This document shows positions 1 through 8,200 of a stretch of 11,134 bases of DNA, piece after piece (within the stretch, counting starts at the first letter, position 1; every line of letters starts with the position of its first letter). Origin of the DNA: Phoronis ovalis (lineage: Eukaryota > Phoronida > Phoronidae); the NCBI GenBank assembly GCA_028565635.1, contig JAOXYB010056068.1, forward strand, positions 1 to 11,134. Reading direction: 5' to 3'. The translations under genes and the position numbers were made by a program. Below the pieces are notes generated by a model, which saw only the letters and a program-made list of their open reading frames with translations, was not told where the DNA came from and made no database searches.

Positions 1-4
1 ATGT

Positions 5-80
5 AAAGCTAGGAGTGCCATATATTTTTCTCCTTTAAATTCAAAGCTAAGACTGCCATATTATTTTGTCCTTTACATAA
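5..80. repeat. Degenerate two-copy tandem repeat, 38-bp period
   Basis: Copy 1 (5-42) and copy 2 (43-80) both begin AAAGCTA and share the blocks TGCCATAT, TTTT and TCCTTTA at the same offsets, with scattered mismatches. The sequence is AT-rich and lies beyond the 3' end of the acetyltransferase gene. It may be the edge of a longer array running out of the window. No function is suggested. Confidence 0.55.
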
Positions 81-243
81 ATTTTTAGACAAATTATTTG
101 AATGATTTTTTAGGAAAATTATTTTTTAGAAAAAAAAATTATCTTAAATTACATAGCCGACTAACATTAGTCTAAGTAAAGAGATCTTTAAAATGTCAAC
201 AAAGTGTTATCATTTGATATAGCTGATTGTTTCATATACAGGA

Positions 244-289
244 TATATACAAGTTTATATATAGGATAATTTTATATACAAGTTTATAT
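244..289. repeat. Pair of 17-bp direct repeats
   Basis: The 17-base word TATATACAAGTTTATAT occurs at 244-260 and again at 273-289, a period of 29 bases. It lies in AT-rich DNA just downstream of the minus-strand acetyltransferase stop codon, so it may fall in that gene's 3' UTR. It could be a chance product of simple AT-rich sequence. Confidence 0.5.
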
Positions 290-344
290 TTCATTTGCAT
301 TGCAATTTTACCAAGATTTTTTGGGGTTTTTTCATGTTTTTAAA

Positions 345-350
345 TTTAAT
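345..350 (-). promoter_or_regulatory. Possible ATTAAA polyadenylation signal
   Basis: On the minus strand, ATTAAA follows the acetyltransferase stop codon (353..351) directly. It is the only common poly(A)-signal variant close to the stop. No AATAAA is visible on the minus strand in the remaining 344 bases, although TATAAA variants occur. The position is unusually close to the stop, so the call is weak. Confidence 0.25.
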
Positions 351-1093
351 TTAGTAAAATCCCCCATTGGATACTCCGTATATTTTGGTCAAATCATGAA
401 ATGGCTTAGTAGATTCAGAATACAATCTTCTGAAAGTATTAACTTTCTGCCATTCCATCACTTTGGCTATTTGCTGAACAGATGTATTGTCTTCGGGCAC
501 AACAATAATGAACGTATCATTGTCGTCATTCACAAGGCATTTGGTAGCCGAAAGCAACAAGGACATCGCTACCGATTTATCTTCGGCTAACCACGGAAAT
601 ACGGTATAACCAATAGAAGTTGGAGATATTCGAATATACCCAACAACAGAAATACCTCTTCGGGCTAAGTAAGTCGTGGCGCGTTTATTTGAAACCAAGG
701 CCAACAATACTTTGTGTCTCTCAATTGCCTGTATTTGTGTGTCATAATGTAACAACTGTGAAAATCCTTCCAATGTTTCGGGTTGTATTTGAGTAATTTC
801 GACGCCTTTCATGCCTGTGTCGCTTAAGGCGTTTTTCAGGATATTCAATTGTTTATTCTGAATCACTCCTTTGAAATTGTGCATAATGAATGACTTTGAT
901 TTCATGAGTCCACAAGCAAGATAGCCTTCCACTAGATCTCTTTTTGAATTGACAATAATGATTCGTTCACCTAGACACCGTCTTGCGTGGTTTGACATCT
1001 TGTTTGCTATACCTAGTCCACGGTGGGAGCTCTTTACAAAGTTAAACATGCCATAAGCGTATTCGTCGTTAACTCGCATATAGTTGACGGTAC
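351..1093 (-). CDS. Acetyltransferase terminal exon
   Basis: This 743-base exon opens after acceptor TTTTTAACTAG (AG at 1095-1094) and runs to TAA at 353..351. It carries the acetyl-CoA loop of the first GNAT half and all of the second. The first ATG in it (1079..1077) is not the start: the frame continues upstream through T-V-N-Y to the acceptor, and a real GNAT N-terminus lies in the exon before. There is no frameshift or internal stop in the exon. Confidence 0.85.
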
Positions 1094-1880
1094 CTAGTTA
1101 AAAATACGTGTATATTATATAGAAATCAACTTAAAATATAAATTCAATACTGTCTAGAACTAAGTCGTTCAAAGCTTTACTTTGGTAGTTTTATGCTACA
1201 AAATTAATTATAGGTCATTAGGGAGGCAAAAGATGTAAAAACTAGAAAAACCTTTCAAACTCCGATTCGGCATCGGCAACACTGGTAATGTATTACCCTT
1301 TTATATGACCTATCATCAAGCTTTCGTAACCAGGTCAAGTTTGACAAATATTATTTATTTAATGCTTTTTTAATATCCGCGATTTTAATATATAGAAATG
1401 ACCTCGAATATTACGTACCGTTACATTTACATACAGCAGGTAGCAATAGGTGGCGCAGGAACCGTGAGTTACAATTAATAATTAGAGACACATTTCTATA
1501 CAAATCATTTTGTCAGGCGGTAAAAAGTAATACAAACATTCGCAGATTACAACTAACCATACAAAGCCGACGATCACAAGGATTCCTACCTAGGAGTTCT
1601 CGAGTTATTGTATTTTCGGCCACACTAAAACCACTCGTGTCTATGGAAGTCACAAACCTCAACATGCGATTACTGAATTGGTAGCGTCCTTCACTGGTCA
1701 TCATCTTTACAATTTGGGGGAAATCTTCGCTTTTTACTGAGCGTATTATTATGTCATGTTCTCTGCTTGAAGTAATGAACCCATTTTGTACATTATTTTG
1801 AGGAGGATTTGGCGTACTGATAGACGTGGTAGCCAGGTTAAACCACTTGAGTTTTGCGGATGCTGCAGGCAGCAGGCGAT
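351..1880 (-). CDS. GNAT-family N-acetyltransferase, two GNAT-like halves, 5' partial, two exons seen
   Basis: Joined exons 1880..1590 and 1093..351 give about 343 residues ending at TAA (353..351). GNAT enzymes transfer an acetyl group from acetyl-CoA to an amine; the substrate cannot be told. Residues ~42-60 (IIIRSV..EDFPQIVKMM) look like the first GNAT strand and helix, GFSVAE (~83-88) like the next strand, and FNFVKSSHRGLGIA (113-126) is the acetyl-CoA loop, fitting R/Q-x-x-G-x-G/A with R121, G124 and A126. The C-terminal ~120 residues (VGYIR.., then VVPEDN, ending IYGVSNGGFY) resemble the second GNAT domain (YitH/Acetyltransf_18 type) of animal relatives. The intron 1589..1094 is phase 1 on both sides: donor CTAG|GTAGGA, acceptor TTTTTAACTAG|GTACC, giving L-G-T-V-N-Y across the join. 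No initiator Met precedes the domain, so at least one upstream exon is missing. Family assignment is good; substrate and exact 5' end are unknown. Confidence 0.8.
1094..1589 (-). other. Acetyltransferase intron, phase 1, 496 bases
   Basis: Bounded by GTAGGA and TTTTTAACTAG on the minus strand. I see no coding block, repeat or RNA gene inside. The open frame of the upstream exon continues 77 bases past the donor before a stop, in residues that no longer fit the GNAT pattern. Confidence 0.7.
1590..1880 (-). CDS. Acetyltransferase internal exon (N-terminal GNAT half)
   Basis: This exon encodes about 97 residues including the GNAT N-terminal strand/helix and GFSVAE. The 3' edge is set by donor GTAGGA at 1589, which keeps frame with the next exon. 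The 5' edge is uncertain. I used the acceptor CTTTTTTTAAG (AG at 1882-1881), just before an in-frame TAA, but CTGCCTGCAG (exon from ~1864) or CACGTCTATCAG (from ~1822) are also possible. The first ~39 residues contain no Asp or Glu and several Arg/Lys, which resembles a mitochondrial targeting peptide. The upstream exon that should carry Met was not found. Confidence 0.72.
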
Positions 1881-3258
1881 CTTAAAAAAAGTGCATGAAA
1901 TGTCGTCATGATTGAGAGTTGCACTTACAACAACTATGTCCGCCTTTAAACTAGCTATGTTAATATAAAACAGTAACCTATACAGTACTTAATAGGTAGA
2001 ATTAACAACATAAACATCAGTATGTATATAAGTATGCTTCCTTGTAGTTATAACCCTCAAACGCTACTACTAGGGCCTAGCGCTGCTGTCGGTATATATA
2101 CTCACTCATCCTTTAATAAAGCTTCAGCTTGTTCTTATCAAAAATGCCTAAGTTCAGTTCTTGTCAGCTTTTTTGTCGCAAACACTAAGTATCTCGTAAA
2201 TATAACACACAGATAAAACACTTACGGCCCCTGGACAAAACCAGGAAGTTACGGTTATCAATTTATACGAATACGACACCTGCAAGAATAATACCCTGGG
2301 AAGATATAATCCAGCAAGTTATTCATGGAATCTTTACAAATCTAGAATAAGAAATATATAGAGTTATTATTTAAAGAAATAGGAACATTTAAAAAACTTC
2401 TAGAAAATACATGCATACACCGTTGATTATATATACCAGAAATTGGCAGTTCAACGTATTTATACAGATACAGATACCTATAACTGCACTGTCATGTTCA
2501 ATTTTTGGTTCTACTCTGCCTTGAATAACGTCCAGAAAATCATCAAGAATTTCCATAACTGCTATAATTCTGCATATATCAGAAGACAATAATTTACTAA
2601 GCAAAGTTATTACTGAACTATAATTAAATATAATATTTGTACGATTTAAATTTCATAATTAACTGACATTTGTTTTACTGAGTTATTAGTCTTTTCTTAG
2701 CACGTTTAATATCGAAATTAAAGGTAACTGTTATGTTTAGAATTGTTTCCTGTTTATATGATATGTAATCAATAAAGTGTATTACATATACTCAGTAATC
2801 TGTTTTTCTACAATTTTTTTTCCGGGGGTAATTTGCACCTGTATGAAAACAGGCAGTAGTGGCTAAATCAACTGATGTGAGAAGAATCTATTCAGTGCAC
2901 AGTAAAGAGGTCACATGACCACCAAAACAGCTATACAACTGATTGAAATAACACCATCCAAAAAAAGTTCATTCTGAAAATATTTTTTGGCACAGTTATA
3001 TGTTCCATGTCTGACTTGCTGGCTTTAATGTTGCAGCAAATTTGTAATGAATCCTCTTTAAAATATGTTGCTTGTGTCATATGTATTCTGAGTGTTTAGG
3101 GAGTAATATAGAGCCGTATTATATTTCATTACAGACACTGCATGTGATATGTTCAAAGTTTTCTAAAAGTTATTTTAAAAACATCATTTTTCCTTAGATA
3201 TGTATAATGGCAGTGCTAGTGGTATAAACAGTTGGTACTGATTATAGACCGTAATTAG
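1881..3258. other. No supported gene; upstream or 5' intron sequence of the acetyltransferase gene
   Basis: AT-rich sequence with only short open frames lacking coding character. The missing 5' exon of the acetyltransferase may lie here. One block at 2279..2226 on the minus strand has a good acceptor (TATTCTTGCAG) and donor (GTAAGTG) and an open 18-codon frame, but it ends in phase 0 and does not fit the preferred acceptor of the next exon. A perfect 9-bp inverted repeat (2761-2769 with 2781-2789, ATATGTAAT) has AATAAA in its loop; no role is evident. Confidence 0.5.
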
Positions 3259-3265
3259 TAAAATA

Positions 3266-3340
3266 CCAGTCTGAATAAATCCATCCGTTAGTGTTCCGTA
3301 CCTTCTCAACTAGCGTATGGGCTTAACCATAGTCAATTTT
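3266..3340 (+). repeat. Left terminal inverted repeat of the 472-bp element
   Basis: Begins CCAGTCTGAATAAATCCATC and runs through CGTACCTTCTCAACTAGCG and GGGCTTAACC to GTCAATTTT. Pairs with 3661-3737 on the other strand. Similar repeats occur at 8495-8568 and, inverted, at 10147-10221. Confidence 0.85.
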
Positions 3341-3660
3341 CGTTATTTGTCTTTAATTTAACAAGAGCAAAATAATTACGTCATTAAACGTTCCCAACAG
3401 GAGATAAGCCTTTCTCTCTGCGTGATCCATCATCGCCTGCTACATCTATTCTATCATGATGACTCATTCTGAATAGGTATCGCCGGGAAACTTCCTTTTT
3501 GCTTAGCGGAATATAGATACTCTGGCGACACCCTACCCGCTTAGTCCACTGTTATACCTATTATTGTATGCTGCAATTTGATTGGTGTCAAGACTTTTGT
3601 GACACTTTATATAGAAATAAAGGGATTATCGTTCTTCTGCTTTTCGAGATCATAAATAAA

Positions 3661-3737
3661 AATTGACTATTGTTAAGCCCAAACGTTAGTTGAGAAGGTA
3701 CGGAACACTAATGCATGGATGGATTTATTCAGACTGG
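3661..3737 (-). repeat. Right terminal inverted repeat of the 472-bp element
   Basis: Inverse complement of the left repeat, with a four-base insertion giving CCATGCATTAG in place of CCGTTAG. Sequence internal to this repeat, back to about 3545, also matches 8569-8680 of the large element, so this end of the two elements is related over ~185 bp. Confidence 0.85.
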
Positions 3738-3744
3738 TAAAATA

Positions 3745-5091
3745 GCAGAGTTAAAAATAAAAAGACGAGTTGAGCTGTTGCAAGCTACGATATATACAGC
3801 TCTAAGAGCTTTATATATATCCTAGTTTCAAGCAAGTGGTGATCGATTCATAAATGCATCTTTGTGAACTCTTACGTCACATTTGAATTAGAATGACTAA
3901 GGCAGTAAATTTTGTTTTCAAAGGCAACTCTGTTATCATTTGTTCATAACTTAATACAGTAGTAAAAAATATATGAAAAGTAAAACATCAATGTTTGGTT
4001 ACTTCAATATTTAGCTGCTTGTCGAATTAATCTGCCTGTAGAGCACGAAATCTCCTTTTGATAATAAACAACGTACACATGATAGACATATATGACTTTG
4101 TTTGTCTCTTGTATGAATATAATTTACCAAATATATAACTGATATTTTTATGTATTTAACTATTGATAATCACGACAGTCTTGCACAGAATAACTCAACA
4201 AACTGTATTAATTTTGTGGTAAAGTACTTTGTCCTATTACGTATTACGCTTTATGTCACCATCAATGAAAGAAGTAAATTAATTATGAATTATATATAAA
4301 ATACGATATTATGATGATATTGTGATAAATTAGATTTTAAAAATTATTACATTAGTTTATGGCTAGCATTTTTCCAAACAATTTACTAAATTCAACTTGT
4401 TTATAGCGTCTGTATTTACATTTAGTATTTTTATTAAACATCATGTAACATTTTCATTTGAGTTTTAAAACACCTTCCTAACAATACGTACATAATCGTC
4501 TGCACTTCGAGATATCTTGGAGAAATCATATTTTTCTGAACTATTTTTTATAATTAGATATTTGGCAATAGTAAACAGTAAATACATCAAATGTGTCTCA
4601 TTCAAGTGTAATCAAGTAACGAAAGATATCTTAAATAGAAATGTTTTTATGGTTACACAATAATTGCTGGGTGCATTGAAAGTAGACGTCTTTCATATCA
4701 GTGTGAAGTTTGTTCTTAAGTTTCCTTTATAACTCCTGCATTCCTCTAAGAAAGTTTGTTACGAGTAGCGAGATGCTGTTGGAAAAATATGGCACTAATA
4801 AAACAGTAAAAGTGGCAGGTAATCAAAAAAAATAAGAATTAGATAAAAAATATACTTATGGAATGTTCGTTTCTATTTTGAACTTTGCCGCATTTGTAAA
4901 TTATTTGGCCTATGTATTAAAGTACTTTTATGTAATACTTAGTTATAAAGATACAATACTATTTCACAGATTTACACAACAAACTATTATGATTCAGACT
5001 GATTTTAACCATTTAAGGATAGCATTAAGAAAGAACAAATTTTGCAAAGAAATGGTGCTTTCTATATATTGATTTCAAAACGACTTGTCCT
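3745..5091. other. AT-rich intergenic stretch, nothing recognised
   Basis: Between the small transposon and the 3' end of the Ser/Lys-Cys gene. Open frames are short (the longest is 69 codons at 4863-5072 on the plus strand) and look like AT-rich noise. I found no convincing splice-bounded exon, RNA gene or longer repeat. Confidence 0.5.
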
Positions 5092-5097
5092 TTTATT
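5092..5097 (-). promoter_or_regulatory. AATAAA overlapping the distal stop codon
   Basis: On the minus strand the last exon ends TCC TAA TAAAAGG, so a canonical AATAAA (5097..5092) overlaps the stop codon at 5098..5096. If used, the 3' UTR would be only a few tens of bases. No other AATAAA is evident on the minus strand in the next ~300 bases. Confidence 0.35.
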
Positions 5098-5233
5098 AGG
5101 ACCTGCCGCACTTGTACTTTGATAATGCATTGTGATCATAGCCATAACATTGATTTGTACAGTGGTATTTGCAGGCAGCTGAACTTTGGCAAGGACTTGA
5201 GGAAACCATAGGTACCACAAATGCTTCTTGATG
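5096..5233 (-). CDS. Exon 10 (terminal), Cys-rich, 45 codons plus stop
   Basis: Acceptor ATTTCTTTTAG (AG at 5235-5234) is strong. Phase 0 continues from the previous exon: HQEAFVVPMV.., then five Cys spaced C-x5-C-x3-C-x3-C-x12-C, ending YKCGRS and TAA (5098..5096). The clustered Cys match the character of the preceding exon and favour this frame over the other open frame, which ends LYKSMLWL. Confidence 0.65.
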   Translation of the reverse strand, partial: HQEAFVVPMVSSSPCQSSAACKYHCTNQCYGYDHNALSKYKCGRS

Positions 5234-8200
5234 CTAAAAGAAATAAAATGAAACATCTGTCAATTTGAAAAAATAGACAAGCTAAATCAATGTTAAGCCA
5301 AAAACAATAGTTTTTTTTACAATGATATATAGCGATTTGGCCAAGGGACATTTTTTAATCAAACAGAACTTATATAAATACGGTGTACATATGTACTACT
5401 TTATTTATGTGTGTGAAATAACGAACGAATGACGACAGTATCTGCAACTGAAGTACGAGAGCTATAAATTAATATGTGATACTAACTTTTACTTTAGGAT
5501 CTTCTACATATGACATTTTACACTGACGCGAATCTTTTAAGGATCTTCGACAGTGAACATTGCAACCACAAGTGATACTAACTTTTATTCTTGGATCTTC
5601 TAAATGTGACATTTTACACTGCGGCGAATCTCTTAAGGATCTTCGACAGTGAACGTTGCAACCGCAACTCGGACCACAACGCATGACCTGAGGACTTGGG
5701 ATAGTCATTGCAGAGACAGAGCGATCAACATACTAAAACAATATGTGACAAATTACATAAATCTAGATTTACTCACGAATTCTTTATTTGATATTAAGTC
5801 TGGAGTGCATTTGGGAAGAAAATTTAGCCAAACACCATAGGATTAAATGATGAATGATTGACTACCCAGTTAACGCACGGAACCTAATTAAACACTGAGT
5901 CCTGTCTTCAGCCGGCTTTCTTGCCAAAACTGATACAAGACCATATGATATGGATATATTACGTAATCACGAAAAAAAATCGGCTTCATCATTACTACAT
6001 AATGTCATCAGGCAGAAACTGTGTTTTAAGTTTGCCAAATTGTTCCAACTTGCAGAAAACAGTAAGAAAGCAGAGTAGCAATGGTCACTATTGAACTGAG
6101 CAGTGATATAATATGTCAAACTTACCTTACATGTTGGTCGATAAGGCTCAAAAGTTTGACATTGCTGAAGTAATAAAAATGAAGACGTACAGGAAGGGAA
6201 ATGAAACTAGAGTTAGCGTTAATAGCCATAATAAAGTGGTTCGTGTTTAAATTTGCTTACATCTGCATGTACACGGCAGCTATATAAAATTTTAAAATAT
6301 AGTCACAAGACTGAATCATCATATCTCCTGATAGATCGGCAGTCAGAGAATACCATTGAAGCCCTCGTTTTGTAGAAAATCTCTGGGGACAATCAAATAA
6401 AATATGAGTAATCATGCTCGTTTAAAAGGCCTCAAAAAAGCCTATATAAACAAGTGTTTAAGGAGGTTGAAAAAATAGACCCTAAGCAAGATGTATGCCG
6501 AAATCGGTACCCCTATATCCAAGAGTGAAGTTTTTTGGCGAGTAAAAAACTCAAACATTTTTAGGTCAGTAACAAAAAAGAAGAAGAAGACGTCGTGCAA
6601 ATCACACTCTAAGCAAGACTAGAGTTAAAACCATACCCTTTCTGGTCAAAATTGCTGTAATTTCCTCACCTAAACGCTTAGGGCATTACGTGCCTGGCCC
6701 TTAAATAATCGCCCTTTTGACTCGTTTTTATTAACAAGCATGGTTACCCACATTTTATTTAAGTGGCCTCCCGAGTAGAAAAGTAACCATATCTCCTCAT
6801 CAGGAGGGTGACAGAATTTATCAGATAACCAATAAAAGGGAAGAATAAACTTACCGGGGATTTTAAAGTCATCTGCCTTTGTTTCTAAAAAAGATAACAA
6901 GTCTGCAATAAGTATAGAGCCATAGGAGTGCAGATTTAATAATTTCTCCTCAGATTATTTAATTTACAACACTGTTATGTAACACTCATTTTAAAAAATG
7001 ACTAAATAAACAAGGCTTTATAAAATTATTAAAACGTGTACCTTGCCGACTAGTTTTCCAGCCGTTTGCTTTCTTTTAGTTGCTGGTGTCACTCGAGGAG
7101 GTGCCATTTTCTGTGAAATTTGAATTATTTTTTTACTTGTGCCCTTAATGAGATATTTTTGAATGATATTAAACTAACGATGTCAAACTGTGGAGATAAA
7201 GTATACGTTTTTAATATTTTATTGTGTTTTTTTCTCCCTAAATTAAATATAACTTCCATGCACCATCGTTTCTAAAGCAATATCGTTAAGTATGTGTGGA
7301 TACATTGCTAGCATTATAGTGCAGAAAATTAGATTCATAGTTTTTGATTTATTTATTTTTTGGTGGTGAAGATTGGCCATAATACTAGTTTTAATTAGAA
7401 AAAATAATACCTGTTGAGAGGACTGTTTATTTTTTTTCTTAACTCCCTTTGATGACTTGGCACCATCTCCGTCGCAGACTAGAGCCACACTTGAGGCAAC
7501 GCTGGTCAGACTGTAGGAAATGTTAACACGATTAGAATAGAGCTGCGATTCGTGAGTTATATGCATTTTGTATTCCTGCACGAGTATTTTAAAAATGGAT
7601 TCAGTTTAACACAATAGAAGAGGAAGAAATCCAAAAGGCATTTTTTTCAAATATGGTGGGATATTATTAGGGAGGGTAAAGGGAACTCATGATGGTCACT
7701 AGCTGGTTGGAGCAGTGAATAGTTATGATCCCTATCGCGAATAATCGTCTGAGTAGGTTTTATATTGTTATTAAATAGATGAAATATACCTCAGAGTGAT
7801 ACTTGATATGAAGGTAAATGAGAGAATTATGCACTTTTAAATATAGTATAGGATTTGCAAATCGTAAAAAAATGGCTTTACCTCGAAGTAGTTGAAATTG
7901 ACTCTTTTTTCTTATGTTTATTTTCGCTAGAGCTTTTCTGGAAAAAAAAACAGGAAAGCACTTGAAAGCAGTTCGTTCTGTTACACTACTGAAAAGGTAG
8001 ACACGTTATGCAGATGAAAGTCAAAATTTCCTACAAAAATGCTTCGGTAATACGGTAACAGCGAAGGAGTATGATTTTTCTCTCATATTAAATGCTTCCC
8101 AACGAGAAGGAAGATCAAAATTTGAACAAATAAAGAAATCATGAACATACCTTTGCTTTTGGCTTTGATCTTATATCATTTCCTTTACCTGTAGATGTAT

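Larger units (their letters stand above)
3266..3737. mobile_element. Small non-autonomous TIR transposon (MITE-like), 472 bp
   Basis: The element has inverted terminal repeats of about 75 bases (3266-3340 and 3661-3737) beginning CCAGTCTGAATAAATCCATC. They match closely except for a four-base insertion in the right repeat and a few substitutions. It carries no open frame of useful length, so it must be moved in trans. The perfect 7-bp target duplication and well-matched ends suggest fairly recent insertion. A longer relative with the same ends lies at 8495-10221 in the opposite sense. A duplication of about 7 bp with CCAG ends does not settle the superfamily: hAT, P, Merlin and Dada types all give 6-9 bp. 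Confidence 0.88.
3259..3744. repeat. 7-bp target-site duplication TAAAATA flanking the small transposon
   Basis: TAAAATA is present at 3259-3265, directly left of the terminal repeat CCAGTCTG, and again at 3738-3744, directly right of CAGACTGG. The match is perfect. Because the ends are partly symmetrical (A/T next to CC/GG), the true duplication could be one or two bases shorter, with the terminal repeat correspondingly longer. Confidence 0.8.

Noticed and set aside
300-590. 96-codon open frame on the plus strand
   Set aside because: Lies antisense to the acetyltransferase terminal exon and has no family features; it is a shadow of the real frame.
2022-2604. Short frames at 2022-2216 (+) and 2389-2604 (-)
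   Set aside because: No family resemblance or convincing coding composition; expected by chance.
4863-5072. 69-codon plus-strand frame
   Set aside because: Rich in Phe, Leu, Tyr and Ile as expected from AT-rich DNA; no splice or domain support.
5136-5351. 71-codon minus-strand frame overlapping exon 10
   Set aside because: Different frame from the one selected by exon 9 phase; it crosses the strong acceptor at 5234 and loses the clustered Cys.
5655-5687. Resemblance of RCGPSCGC to pre-SET zinc clusters of histone methyltransferases
   Set aside because: Only a short Cys pattern matches; no SET domain or full nine-Cys pre-SET spacing is present, so no function is assigned.
5649-5840. 63-codon plus-strand frame
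   Set aside because: Overlaps the Cys-repeat exon in antisense and runs into AT-rich intron; no coding character of its own.
6354-6382. 29-base exon-like block after GATTGTCCCCAG
   Set aside because: Inclusion would shift the frame out of phase with the following phase-0 exons.
6670-6854. Minus-strand frame continuing beyond exon 7
   Set aside because: It is in another frame from the spliced protein and follows an excellent GTAAGT donor; treated as intron.
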